From Simmondsia chinensis (lineage: Eukaryota > Streptophyta > Magnoliopsida > Caryophyllales > Simmondsiaceae): 64,000 nt of DNA. The stretch lies in contig JAGTTD010000024.1 of NCBI GenBank assembly GCA_018398585.1, positions 11,746,071 through 11,810,070 on the forward strand, given 5' to 3'. Shown here piece by piece: positions 46,501-58,493 of the stretch; within the stretch, counting starts at the first letter, position 1, and every line of letters begins with the position of its first letter. The notes beneath the pieces are model-generated. The model made no database searches. It saw only the letters and a program-made list of their open reading frames with translations, and was not told where the DNA came from. The translations under genes and the position numbers were made by a program.

Positions 46501-47686
46501 TGGTCTTTTGTGACCTAAACTGGTTGTGGTATAGTTCATTTTAATTGTAATGTTTTTATAATTGACAAATTTGTGGTACATCTCCTTTCGCTAACTTTTT
46601 ATTCGATATATGTACAATATGCCTACTGGAAGTGGAGATTTGATATAATGTATGTTCCACTATTACATTCTATTCACTGCCGTTGAACTTGGCAGGAGAT
46701 GGAGCTAGTGTCTAACAGCTCATTACAAATACCTCAATGTGGGGGGTAAGAGCAACTTATGATTGATGCTGGCAGTGACCAACCCTCAAGTATCGATTTA
46801 TTTTAATATAGTGCTGAAATGCCATTTATGAAGGTTGAGCTTGATGCTCTAACCTAATTCATAGTCCGTAACGGATGGTGTGGGCACCGCACACTTGATG
46901 GGTTCGGCAAAAGGAGACTTATTTGTCTCAAGCATAAGATTGTAAAGGATATACTGGAAAAAAAAAGTGATATCACTAAATTATAAAGGTCTGAAAAAGA
47001 ACCTTGTGGATCCATTGATGGAGGGACCATGTTGAAAAATGGTTGTGGAAACATCGAGAGGAATGGGACTAAAGTCTATTTATGAATGAACTTTGATGTA
47101 TCCAATCCAGTTTTAACAGATTCAATGTGATAAGCCATAGTTTAATTCAAGGAGTGCAATGTATTTTATTATTCCCTCCTTATGATGCCGGCAGTGCTAT
47201 CATGGGTCCATAGCCATATGTTTGGTGGTATAAGTAAGCTTGTACTTGATGGATACAATCGACATGTTACCAAGGTAGACAGGTTGAGCTTGAGCTCTTA
47301 ATGAACCCATAGCCATATGGTTGGTGGTGTGCGGTAGCACATACTTGATGGGATCCACCTATGTAGGTGTGGGAGTGTAGTCGCTCTCTATGAAGGTTAA
47401 GGACTTGCCTTCTAGAACACCTATGAAAATCTAGGACAGGTGCATTGTTGATAAAACGTGCCAAACCGTAGAAGTTGCCAAGATTTGGAGCTCGGTGTAT
47501 GTCTAAGTGGCAAACTGTACAACCACTTTCAAGGTTCAAGACGAAAGTCACCTTGCAAGCTGTTGGTCTTAAAGTTGGTTTGCGTTAGGTGACGATTTAA
47601 GTCTTAAGACATCGGCTCCTAAACACTAAGGTCTTTTTGCCCAAGAATTCTTTTATTCTCTCTGGCTTGTGTCTTTTGTGGGGGAT

Positions 47687-48390
47687 TGTTGGAAAAATGA
47701 CCCATGCTAAATTTTGTTAAAACATCCTTATCATTTTTGTAATAAATAAGAAGGTCTATGTTAACCTTATGAACTAAGTTTCGGATAAGAGATGGATGGA
47801 AATCCCGCGTGTCACCACGCCAGGCTGAGCCAGGCTTGGGCATGAATGCGGGTTTTACGTAAAATATTTTATTATTTCTCAAATAATATGAAGCTCCATG
47901 TAATTATGGCTCTTCCCAAAGGAGCTCTCTTTCCAACTAGAGCTCCCTTAATTCTAGTAAAGTATGATGAACCACTCCTTTTTCCAACATCGAAATTAAA
48001 CTCAAGTGACAGTTGGGAAAGGTTGGCATCCCATGCAAACGCCCACTTACATTATAAATTGACCTTTCTCCTTTTCATTTCATCCATCAACAAAAACACA
48101 CCTCTTCTGTCCTTTTCTCTAGTTCACTCTCCCCAAATACATTGGGCAAAGTTCTAGTGGTACTCCTACCCGGTAATTAATGAGTGCACGTTAAGAGTTA
48201 GATCACATTAATCTTTGAGAGCGGCTGCCGGTAATACTATGTGCATCCGAGCAGCGGTGAAATCGTCTTTTTAGATAGTAGAATTTTTACCATGGCGCGA
48301 TATCATTGTTTGTCTTTGAGATAATATCTTTCTCACTTACCTTTCTTTCTATGATTGATTTCTATATCATATACGCTTAATTTCTCAGCA
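47687..48390 (+). repeat. 3' LTR of the 42-kb copia element
   Basis: Begins TGTTGGAAAAATGAC and ends TTTCTCAGCA. It is followed by the TSD copy CTTGT. Confidence 0.87.
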
Positions 48391-48395
48391 CTTGT

Positions 48396-49054
48396 CACCC
48401 CACTTTTTTTGCCATATAAATATAATTATTGTGTTTTATAAGACCAAAGTTATCCCTTATGACTCTTGGCTTAAAATATTTAATTCATAACCCCTCCATT
48501 AGTACATGCATTTAACCTTTTACCAACCTTTCCCATTTTTATAAATAACACCCTTTTAGTAAACACCATCGTCCATATTTCACATTTCCTATAGTTGAAA
48601 CAAGTGCTACTGAGAGTTCAGATATAAAAAGGCTAAAGGCAAAGAAAGCTAAATCTATCATTCAAGAGACCTCTATTTCTACTAGTAGGTGACTTATTCA
48701 TTAACCATTTCACCCTTTTGGCAAAAATTGCTTATTTTTTATTTTATTTATTTACAACTATATTTCATGGTTTTATCAAATTTCTCTAAAATACTTCTTT
48801 TAACACACTATTTATTAATTCCCTTATTCCTTTATATGTTCGAAGCAAAAATTAGATCAAACATGTCAAAGTTTATGATATATGGAATTCAACTTTGGTT
48901 ATGTTAAATTTTTTGTCTATGGTCTTTTGAAAATACAGCTAAATTTATGTTTTATGATATGCAAATATGTTATGTATTTCATATTTTTATTTATTGTGCT
49001 ATGTTTTTGTGGGTTGTGTTTACAATAATGGGGAATTACATCTTTGAGCCTAAG
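48396..49054. other. Intergenic DNA; no gene seen
   Basis: AT-rich. The short open frame near 48689-48907 is a hydrophobic low-complexity translation and is not called. Confidence 0.55.
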
Positions 49055-49489
49055 TGTTAAATTTCATCGGGTCTTTTTTAAGGTCCAACCCACGACGTTG
49101 GCATACTTGAGATCCACATATAAGCTCAAATGGGGTTCCATCTTAAAACTAATTGGCAATAGGATGAGTAATTCACTAGGCTTATAGGGTGATATCTTCT
49201 CTTTCACAACTCCAATATTGGATTTTACAGCACTCATATGTGGAGTCCTTAACACTCCCCCTCACACGTGAGTCTACGACAAACACACCGCTCGCCTTCT
49301 CCGATCCAATTTGATCCAATCATTGGAGAAGCTCTTAGAGCAACAAACTCAAATGCACCCCTCGTTATAAGGATACGGTATGTCAAATAAGAGCTCGGGA
49401 TCTTCCACCCGCTCTGATGTCAAAGAACCATCTTTCCCAAAAGCTTAAGCTGATGAGTGAAGACTCAAGATTGATTTTATATTCTAACA
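49055..49489 (-). mobile_element. TRIM retrotransposon remnant, minus strand
   Basis: On minus: a 72-base short LTR (49489-49418, TGTTAGAATATAAAA...GGTTCTTTGACA), then a degraded primer site (CATCAGAGCGGG). A 150-base interior follows, then polypurine GAGGGGGAG and a 200-base LTR (49254-49055, TGTTAAGGACTCC...AAATTTAACA). The two flanking LTRs are of different types, so this is a recombinant. There is no coding capacity, as usual for TRIMs. Confidence 0.65.
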
Positions 49490-50035
49490 TGCCTCCTAGG
49501 ACTCTACAGCTGAGTCTTATAGAATCCCACATTGGAGTTGTGAAAGAGAAGAGATCACCTTATAAACCGAGTAGGTTACTCCACTATTGCCAATTAGTTT
49601 TAGGATGGAGTCTTACTTGGGCTTATATGTGGATCTCAAGTTTACCAACTCCATGGGTTAGGCCTAAAAAAAAGGCCCATTGTAAATTTAACATGGTATC
49701 AGAGCGGGTCATTGATCCCAAGCTCTTGTTTATCATCACCATGTGCTCAAAACGAGGGGTGTAGTTGAATTTGTTGCACCTAGGGCCTTTCCCATGAGTG
49801 TTGGATTCAATGGGATTAGAGAAGGCGAGAGGTGCATTTGAAGTAGACTCACAAGTCAGGGGGAGTGTTGAGAACTCCACATGTGAGTCTTGTAGAATCC
49901 CACATTGGGTTTGTGAGAGTAAAGAGATCAATTTATAAGTCTAGTAGATTACTCAATCTATTGCCAATTAGTTTTAGGATGCAAGCCCACTTGGGCTTAT
50001 ATGTGGATCTCGTTTGTTCCAACTCCATGGGTACA
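49490..50035 (+). mobile_element. TRIM retrotransposon, plus strand
   Basis: LTRs at 49490-49693 and 49866-50035 share GAATCCCACATTGG, TTGCCAATTAGTTTTAGGAT and CTTGGGCTTATATGTGGATC. After the first LTR is a perfect initiator tRNA-Met primer site TGGTATCAGAGC (49694-49705). A polypurine GTCAGGGGGAG precedes the second. The interior is 172 bases and matches the minus-strand interior at 49255-49417. It starts exactly where the minus-strand element ends. Confidence 0.75.
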
Positions 50036-50253
50036 TGGTATTAGAGCCTGGTGACCAAGAGGTCACGAGTTCGAATCCCAACAACCCCACTTTAATATTA
50101 ACATAATTTAAGCACAAGGTATGAGGTGGGCCTGTGCAGTATCCATGCTTCAATCCCGAATGGGCATTTGCATGGGAGGGCATGTTAGAATATAAAACCA
50201 ATCTTGAGCCTTCTCCCATCCCTTAGCTTTTGGGAAAGATGGCTCTTTGATGC
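50036..50253 (+). mobile_element. Extra TRIM interior plus short LTR
   Basis: A second primer site (TGGTATTAGAGC, 50036-50047) follows the 49866-50035 LTR. It leads through a 135-base interior with polypurine GGGAGGG to a short LTR (50183-50253, TGTTAGAATATAAAA...GGCTCTTTGATG). That LTR is the inverted partner of 49418-49489. The cluster is therefore two TRIM types joined through shared LTRs. Confidence 0.6.
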
Positions 50254-50272
50254 TAAGAGAAAGAGAAGAGAA

Positions 50273-50313
<41 letters not shown>
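50273..50313. repeat. 41-base G homopolymer
   Basis: An uninterrupted run of G right after the short TRIM LTR. The length is unlikely to be exact in any assembly. Confidence 0.9.
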
Positions 50314-50314
<1 letters not shown>

Positions 50315-50319
50315 TAAAC

Positions 50320-51786
50320 CATCTCTACTTGCAGTGCACTATTTGAAACGTTCCTTTGAATAAAAATTGGCCGGGAACTCTTTTAAGATAGCTAATTCTT
50401 GACTAAATAATTAATCAAAAACCTTAAAACCCTAATTAAAAATCCTAATTGAAAGAATACGCTTGCTATGACCTAACTGAGTTACATTTCTAACCGTTCT
50501 CGAGCTACTTTTTCTCCCTTTTTCATCTCAATTGGGTTGTTTTCATCCCTATTGCATCAGTTCCTAACTAATAATTTCCCTAAATAAAACATGAGAAAAT
50601 TATAAAAAATAAGAATCAAGGAATACCAAGTGCTTTTAACATGATAAAACTTTTTAAAAATGAGAACCAATGAAATATTTAAAAAAAATTAGTTTTAATG
50701 CACCTAACATTGATTAATTCTCATTCTTTTTATATAGCCGATCTATCGGCAGTCTACAGTGGGATTGTCGATTGATGGGCCAACAACGCCGATTGATTGG
50801 CAAGATACCTGCAACGGACCCTAGGTCACACTGTGGGTATAAATATAAAGAGGGGGACGTCCTTTTTCATATCCTTGCCTCTTCTCTCCTCCTCCTCTCC
50901 TTCCCCAAGCCTCGAAGAGATCCAAGAGCTCTCAAACGTCGAAGCACAGGTGGTCGGAGTGCTAGGCAATCAAAGCACGGATGAACGTCTACATCAATTG
51001 AGGGAGTCTTCGTTTCCAAGTTTTTTTCCATTGTTTTTCTCTTGAATTTAATGATGTGTAGAACTCCCATGGAAGAGTAGACCCTTTTAGTTTAGGGAAA
51101 GAGGACGGGTAGCCGTCTGTATCCCAGATTTGTATTATAGTTTTGACATGATTTTGTTATGTTATTTTCGCATCCATGTGGGGAATTATTCTAGTTACTT
51201 GGTTTTCTTTGGATGTGCTTGTAGTTATGTTTAGATTTCCAACTTATTAACGTTCGTCTATGAGCTTATAGCCTAGACTATAACATAACTGGTTTTCATG
51301 CGTGGTCAGGGTTGAGGTTGCATCCAACCCTTAACACTATCTTTTATACAAGTTAATATTGAATTAGGAGCAAGAAAGAAAGTAAGTATTGCTAATGAGA
51401 TAACCTATGTTACACTTAGGGCGATAAGATAAGTTATGCTTTTAGACTAGTTCATTATCCTAAGCCCTAATTTAAACGTTAAATCACTAAGCCTCCTAAA
51501 TCATTGTTATAGTAAAATATAATGACAGGATTTGAGCAAAGCTACCCTAAATTCATTCCCTGAACTACTCTCAATCAAATAGACAATTCTAGCATAGAAT
51601 TTACTACTTTCTTCCATTAATTGCTCAACCAACCAACAAAAACCCAAAACCGGATCACTCTATAATAACTTAATCAACTTTAATATGATTCCCTGAGGAT
51701 ATGGCGCCCATATACCCAACTAAGCTATGGCGATCTCGTACACTTGGGAGTACGCGGTTTTAAAACATCTTTAAACTCGATCAAGT
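50320..51786 (+). mobile_element. Possible gypsy LTR remnant upstream of a primer site
   Basis: Contains a TATA-type GGGTATAAATATAAAGAGGG near 50838 and a pyrimidine-rich leader. It ends just before a tRNA-Asp-type primer site. No matching second LTR is in the window, and its left edge is not defined. Confidence 0.35.
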
Positions 51787-51812
51787 TTTTGGAGCCGTTG
51801 CTAGAGAATCGG
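51787..51812 (+). other. Degraded tRNA-Asp-type primer binding site
   Basis: TTTTTGGAGCCGTTGCTAG resembles TTTTTGGCGCCGTTGCCGG, the site used by many Athila/Tat-like gypsy elements (complement of the 3' end of tRNA-Asp). Two or three substitutions. Confidence 0.5.
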
Positions 51813-51984
51813 CAAGCAAAGTCAGATTCAGTTATTAACGAGTTTTTTTTCCCTTGAGTTGGCTGTATCTGCCTTGAGGAGATATGAAGCAAGTGTGAAT
51901 CCACCTTGAACCACGGGTGATGACGTACCATGCACGATTGGGGGCAACTTTATTCCGCAAACGTACATTGCTCCGGCCAAAGTT

Positions 51985-52460
51985 GTGTTGATTTTCAGAT
52001 ATTTGCGGGGTACTTCGAAACAATGTTTGAGTTTTAGAGGTTCAGAACCGATTCTTGATGGGTATATTGATTCTAAAATGGCAGGATATCTTGATGGTAG
52101 GAAATCTACTTCGGGGTATTTGTTCACTTTTGTAGGGTGAGCTATGTCTTGACAATCTAGATTTCAAACGTGTGTTACTTTGTCCACTAGTGAACCTAAG
52201 TATATTGATATTGTTGAAGCACGGAAGGAGATGTTGTGGATGAAAAGGTTGCTTCAAGAGCTTGGTCTAAAAGAGAGAGTATGCGGTATTTTGTGATTGT
52301 TAGATTGCGATGAATTTGAGTAAAAATTCCATGTACCATGCCGAAATAGAGCACATTGATGTGTGATAAAACTGGTTGCGTTTTGCAATTAAAGTAAAGC
52401 TGATGATGTTGAAAAAGATTCAAACTAACAAGGATATGGCTGATATGTTGAGCTATGTGA
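51985..52460 (+). pseudogene. copia RNase H fragment
   Basis: Reads SKMAGYLDGRKSTSGYLFTF, then AEARKEMLWMKRLLQELGL-like sequence and HAEIEHIDV, the classic copia RNase H end. Stops near 52138 and 52150. No LTR is attached on this side. It meets the minus-strand gypsy pol at about 52460-52478. Confidence 0.75.
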
Positions 52461-52477
52461 TGCACTCTCTTCACAGC

Positions 52478-55400
52478 CTCGTCCATGGAATTTTGGGGAT
52501 ATATCTGTTTGACTAACACTTCAGTGTCTCTAGAAGCCTCCTGATGAGAGCTAGCCAATTTGCTCAGCTCATTTAATATACGATTATCGTCCCTGTCAAT
52601 ATACTTCACTTGCATTTTTACAAAGCTCGTAGCTAATTCTTGAAACATTCGAAGGTATCTAATCAGGTTGGGCTCTTTAGCCTCGTATCCTCCATTTACC
52701 TGACTAACGATTATCATGAGTCACTATAATTTTTTACAAAATGAGCTCCTGCGGCCTGTGCAAGGTTAGCCTAGCGTATTAGAGCTTCGCATTCAGCTTC
52801 ATTGTTAGTCAAGGGGTAGTGAAAGTGCAGGGCATAGCGATATGTTACTCCTTCAAAATACCAAATAAAAACTCTAGCTCTCAACCCATCTTGGCAAGAG
52901 AAGCCGTCTACAAATACATTCCATGCTGGAAGATTCTTGCTTTCATTCTGTGTTCCAACATCCAAATCCTCGATCTTTTCCTTCTTCTCCTCGATAACAT
53001 CTTCTTGTCCGGGGTTGTGCTCTATGTCAAAGTTGCATTCGGCAAGGAAGTCTGCTGGAGCTTGTGCCTTTATAGCGGTTCGTGGTAGATAGTGCAGATC
53101 GTATTCTGATAGCTCCACCACCCATGCTAATAATTGGCCCGAACACTCTAGCTTTGATAGGAGTTTCTTAACGGGTTGGTCTGTCAGTACATTTATAGTA
53201 TGTGCTTGGAAATAGGGTCGAAGTTTCCTTGAGGCCATTAGAATTGCAAACACTAGTTTTTCCAATGGAGGGTATGGCCTCCTTCAATACTTGGCTAACA
53301 AAATACACCGAGATTTGCTCTTTTGGGCTATTAGCTGCCAAGATTGTGCTAATGGTCTTGCTCCAGGCTGCTACATACAAAATTAGGATCTACCCTAGAT
53401 TCAGTTTAGCCATAGAAGGAAGGAGTGCATGATGTTCTTTGACATGTTGGAAGGCTTGCTCACATTTCTCGTCCCATAACTGACTGCTTTTCTTTCACAA
53501 CACTCAAAAGAACGGGGGTGCTTTTTCAGCGGACTTACTGATGAATCTATTAAGCGACGCTAATTGTCCTATAAGTCATTATACGTCGTTAACCATTTTG
53601 GAGTCCCCATTTCCTGAATAGCTTTTACCTTCACCAAGTTGGCTTCGATTCCCCACTCGCTGACGATTAAACCTCAGAATTCACCCTCAGGTATGCCAAA
53701 AGAACATTTATTGGGGTTTAGTTTCATTTTATATTCCTACAGGGTTTGCAAAGTCTCCTATAAGTCCTTTCTGTGCTTTCCTTAGTGCGCGATTTGACAA
53801 TCATGTCATCAACGTTGACCTCCATATTACGACCAATTTGTTGTGCGAATATCTTGTTAACAAACCGTTGATATGACATGCTCATGTTTTTTAGGCCAAA
53901 GGGCATTGCTTTGTAACAATATGTGCTCTCATTAGTGATGAATGATGTATTCTCCTCATCTTGTGGGTCCATTTTTATTTGGTCATAAACTGATTAAGCA
54001 TCGATAAAACTAAACAACTCATTTCCTGCTATGGAATCTACTAGCTGGTCAATTTTGGTTCGGGGATAAGAGTCTTTTGGACAGAATTTATTCAAGTCTG
54101 TAAAATCGATGCACATTCACCAAGTTCCATTTGGTTTCCTCACTAATACCATATTAGCCAACCATTCGGGATATCTTACCTCTCTTCTAAACCCTGATCG
54201 TAACAATTTATTCACATCTATTTTAATTGCCTCACCTCTTTCGATGCAAATGCTTCTTTTCTTTTGTTTTATAGGAGAGGTCCCCGCCAGGACATTTAAT
54301 TTATGGATCATAAGTCTTGATTAATTCCCGTGATTTCATCAGTGTTATAAACAAAGATATCTCGGCATTGTCTTAATAGTAAGGCTAATTCTTTTTTTAA
54401 CTCGTCTGGTAACCAATACCCTAATTCATAGTTTTTCCCTTTTTAATTTCCACTTTTTCTAGCTTCCCTAAGTCTTGGTCCGAACTTTCCCTCTTACTTT
54501 CTCTTGAGAGGCTGAGTTTTTCTGTATCCATTTTGGACAAGACTTCACAACCATTGTCTTTCAAAGATTCATAGTAACATTCGCGGGCTACTTTTTGATT
54601 TCCCCAAATAGCTGTTATTTATTCGTTGTCTGATTCAAACTTTATCAAGAGGTGATAGGTGGAAACTACTGCCCTTATGCAATTTAGGGCAAGTCGACCA
54701 AGTATTGCATTATAAGGCGAGGGTAAGTCTATAACAAGAAATTCTATTCTAGTTTCCTTAGCAGCCCCTTGTCATCGGAATATGACGTCCATGGTAATTG
54801 CTCCTAACGGCTTAACTGTTTCTCTTGTGAAGCCCACAACAGGGTAATGAACTGGGGAGATTTTATTGTCTGATATTTCCATTTGTTCAAAGCATTGGTA
54901 GGAAAGTACGTTTACCGCACTCCCTTGATCGACCAACATTCAATGCACACAATACTGTCCAATTTTGAGAGAGATGACTAGAGGATCGTCGTGTGGAACA
55001 TAAATGTCCCTCAGATCTTCTTCATCAAAGGTAATCTCAGACTGGGGTTGAATTCTTTTAACTCCATTTCTTTCTAATCCGAACGAGCAAAGGTTACTAG
55101 GATGCGAAATTCGGGATATCATGGCAATCGTCTTTTTAGGCTGTTCTATCAATTCTCTTGAGGGCGCTGGTATCAGCGCCTTCCTATCTAGTTCCTTTGG
55201 TGGCACACCGGAATTTACCACCCCTGCCTGACTGTCTCGGGTTTGTTTTATTCTGCCTCGACATTCCTCGGTTGTATGGCCATAAAATTGGTGATAGTTG
55301 CACCACTTGTATTTAACTTGTGGGTTGATGGGCGTTTTTGGCCCATAAGGTGCCCTTTTGAAAGGAAAAGGGCGATGCACCAACTTTCTTTATATTTCAT

Positions 55401-56506
55401 AAGCAAAACGTCCTATAGGCATTCGTACTTGTATTTTCGGTTTTGAATTCATCTCGGGTGACCTTGGCTTTGTCAAGTGAGATGTCTCTACTCTCTTTCG
55501 TTGTTTTCCAGTAACTCCCAGCTGTATTCTTTTAGCTATAGTCATAACATCCTCTGCTGAAATATACTAATTGGCTTTACCCCATTATTTGTCGATAGTT
55601 TTTGGTTATTTTTTTAGCTAGGGAGAAATTTAAAATGTGAATTCTTGAACCCATTGGTAAAGGCGCCAATCGCGGTTTCATCCGCTAATCCTGGTACATC
55701 TATCATTTCCCTAGCAAATCGCCTAACATAATCCCTTAAAGATTCGAAATCTTTTTGTTGCAGCTGCATCAACTGTGCAGCTGTCTTCTTTCTTCTTTTG
55801 TTGCTTACGAAGTACTTAGGGAAGTACTCGGCCAACTGTGCAAAATCGTCGATTGAACCAGGTGGTAGGGAAGAAAACCAGGATTAGGCTACTCCTTTTA
55901 AAGTGGCGGCAAAACATTACACCATACTTCTTCCGAAGCATTTTGTATGTACATTCTGGACTTAAAGCCTAACAGATGGTCCTCCGGATCTTGAGATCTG
56001 TCGAAAAGTTCTATGTTGGAAACTTTGACTTTTTCCGCCGAAAAAGATAGAATTCTTAGTGATGGAGAATACATACCCCGGAACTTCGAGAATCGAGTAA
56101 ACCTTTGTCTCTTCCGAGGAGTGAATACAGGCTGGCTGATCCTTGTGTCCGATATTGACATTCGTTGTGGATTCATCCTCCATGCTAGCACAATCCGTTC
56201 GCATATTTTTCAAATTTTTATTGTTACAATCGAGTTATTAATAAAGAAGAAATCTTCCCCTTTTTGACCTTTCTTTTTGTCGGGATTTGTGGGCGTAATT
56301 TTTCCCACTGCCGATTGACCTTGCATTTTAAGGGTCCAGGTTATTTTCAAGCTCTTGGCCCACCAACTTTTCCATAAGCTGTTCCAAAAAAGTTTGTATA
56401 TTTCGGAGTTGACTTTTTGGAACTTGCTCTGTTTCGTCATCTTAATTTGGGGGATCTGACGATCTTGACAATTAGGTCATGTTTATTTCCCACAGACAGC
56501 GCCAAT
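52478..56506 (-). pseudogene. Ty3/gypsy (Tat-like) gag-pol, truncated and broken
   Basis: Minus-strand order: gag (56191-55600; NASEEVW, ESLRDYVRRF), a knuckle-like CNYHQFYGHTTEECRGRIKQ (about 55290), protease (54960-54700; MLVDQGSAVNVL, where D-T/S-G is usual). RT (54311-53724) has GFRREVRYPEWLANMVLVRK, the MPFGLKN motif and active site NVDD in place of YVDD. RNase H (53380-52771) is followed by a second RNase H-like region to 52478 (NNEAECEALIR, then LSKLAS). The reading then stops at a copia fragment, so integrase and the 3' LTR are missing. Several stops occur. The motif style fits the Tat/Athila branch, from memory. Confidence 0.8.
56487..56506 (-). other. Primer binding site of the minus-strand gypsy element
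   Basis: ATTGGCGCTGTCTGTGGGAA on minus is one base from the ATTGGCGCCGTCTGTGGGAA site common in Tat-like elements. It fixes the LTR/interior boundary at about 56506. Confidence 0.65.
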
Positions 56507-57600
56507 TATGTTTGTGGTGCTTATTATGTAGTTTGGAAGAAGCTAAACTCAAGCACCTTTATGGATTATCAAGATCCCTTTCTTCCCCTTTTGTTTTACT
56601 TGCTTTGCTTTCCTTGTCACCATCTTCTTTTCTTTTATAATATTTATGTGGAGGAGCTTAGGTGTTATAAGTGGTACGGGTGAGGGGACAAGTGTCCTTT
56701 CTTTCCTTGTATGATAAGTTTTCTTTTGTTTGTCTTTATCTTTCTTTTGGATGTATTTTAAAGGGATTAAAGTGGGTGAGTTGTGTTGTTTTATTCTTAT
56801 CTGGGCGAATTACATTAAATTTTTGCTTTACTGGGCGAATTATGTTGATTTTGCCCTTACTAGGCGAATTGTGTTGGTTTTGCTTCTTACTGGGCGACTT
56901 ATGTTGACTTTACCCTTACTGGGCAAATTATGTTGATTTTGCTCCTTAATAGGCGAATTGCGTTGGTTTTGCTCCTTATTGGCGAATTATGTTGATTTTA
57001 CCCCTGCTAGGCGAATTGTGTTGATTTTGCTACTCACGAGGCGAATTTTGTTGGGTTTGCTCCTTACTGGACGAATTATGTTGATTTTACCCTTACTTGG
57101 CGAATTGTGTTGGTTTTGCTCCTATTGGGCGAATTGTGTTGATTTTACCCCTACTAGGCGAATTGTGTTAATTTTGCTCCTTACTAGACAAATTGTGTTG
57201 GATTTGCTCCTTACTAGGCGAAATGTATTGGGTTTTGCTCCTTATTGGGTGAATTATGTTGATTTTACCCTTACTGAGCGAATTGTGTTTGTTTTGCTCT
57301 TATTAGGCGAATTGTGTTGATTTTGCCCCTATTGGGCGAACTGTGTTGATTTTGCTCTTTACTAAGCGAATTGTGTTGGTTTTGCTCCTTACTGGGCGAA
57401 CTATGTTGATTTTACCCTTACTGGGCAAATTGTGTTGGTTTTGCTCCTACTGGGCGAATTGTGTTGATTTTACCCCTACTGGATGAGTTGTGTTGATTTT
57501 TTTCCTTACGGAGCGAATTGTGTTGGTTTTCTCCTTGCTAGGCGAATTATGTTAATTTTACCTTTACTGGGCGAATTATATTTATTTTTTTGCTATTTTT
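56507..57600 (-). repeat. 5' LTR of the minus-strand gypsy element, mostly minisatellite
   Basis: Begins beside the primer site, and its outer end is near 57600, where copia sequence starts. The stretch 56790-57590 is a tandem repeat, listed separately. No second LTR is present. Confidence 0.55.
56790..57590. repeat. Minisatellite, about 27-29 bp unit, about 29 copies
   Basis: Unit on +: TGTTGATTTTGCTCCTTACT followed by GGGCGAAT(T)(G). Alternate units tend to read TTTTACCC or TTTTGCTCC, giving a loose two-unit rhythm. Because many units are a multiple of three, long open frames of L-L-L-T-R-R-I-V type arise; these are artefacts. Confidence 0.88.
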
Positions 57601-57604
57601 ATGA

Positions 57605-58493
57605 ATTACAAACAAGGATGTTGCTGAAGTGGCTCTGCATTAACAATGGGAGAGAGTCGTTAACCATGATTTCAGAAGGTACTATAAGAAGCATAATTCA
57701 CCATGAAAGGTTAGATATGGGTACTCCTCAGCACAATGGTGTCACAAAAAGGATGAATAGAACCGTTATGAAGAAAACTAGATGTTTACTCAAAAAGTTA
57801 GAGCTGCCTAAGGTATTTTGGGGTGAGGCTGTAATACTGCTATGTACGTCATTAATAGAGCTCATTAGTTCCTTTAAATTCTGACATTCCACAAGGAGTG
57901 TGGACAATGAAAGACATTTCTTATTCTCACTTGAAGGTGTTTGGGTGCAAAACCTTAATGCATCTATTTAAGGAACAGAGATCGAAACTTGACAGTAAAG
58001 CCACTTTGTGCATATTTATAGGATATGGTGGTGAGGAGTTTAGTTACAAATTACTGGATCCTGTAAAGAAAAGGACCGTGAGAAGCAGAGATATTGTATT
58101 TCATGAACATGAGACAATGATAGACTTTAATAAGTTAGAGAAGATTACATGCGTCCTCGCAGTGTTGCTTATACTACATTGACTTCATCTTCATCAAGTG
58201 CTACAGATGAAGAGCATGTGTATGATTAGATGGAACTTGGGAATGACTTTAAGCTAGTTGCAATTGATGACGCTCTAGGTATAGATGGTGTTAAGCAAGG
58301 GGAGCCAGTTCCCCAACTAGTGACAACAGAGACCTCGGTGAGAAGGTTTGATAAAGAACACCAACTGTTTACGAGGTATTCAAGTTCTAATTATATATTT
58401 TCTTATTAATGAGGGGGAGCCAAAGAGCTTCCAAGAAGTGCAAACTTAAAAAAGCAAGGATAATTTAATGAAAGCCGTGGATGAAGAGATGAA
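57605..58493 (+). pseudogene. copia integrase-RT fragment, left part of a split element
   Basis: Integrase end: TPQHNGVTKRMNRTVMKKTR (about 57720-57780), PKVFWGEAV, then HLKVFGCKTLMHL (57930-57970) and SKATLCIFIGYGG. Near 58400-58493 the linker before RT reads EPKSFQEVQT and then DEEMN. The reading stops at 58493, where a gypsy LTR begins. It resumes at 63647. Confidence 0.8.

Larger units (their letters stand above)
41909..48390 (+). mobile_element. Rearranged Ty1/copia element with 0.7-kb LTRs, TSD CTTGT
   Basis: LTRs at 41909-42608 and 47687-48390 are about 90 percent alike. Exact 5-base repeats CTTGT at 41904-41908 and 48391-48395 mark the insertion. A polypurine GTGGGGGATT precedes the 3' LTR. 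The interior lacks gag, protease and integrase. In their place is a 2.8-kb inverted duplication (42717-45531) followed by sense-strand RT and RNase H remnants. The element cannot move on its own but retains LTR ends and an apparent promoter. Confidence 0.85.

Noticed and set aside
50797..51045. 82-codon frame at 50.8 kb
   Set aside because: Serine/leucine-rich translation of a pyrimidine-rich, LTR-like leader; no family recognised.
56671..57320. Long plus-strand frames with repeated leucine/arginine patterns
   Set aside because: They are read through the 27-29 bp minisatellite, whose unit length often keeps frame; there is no protein similarity.
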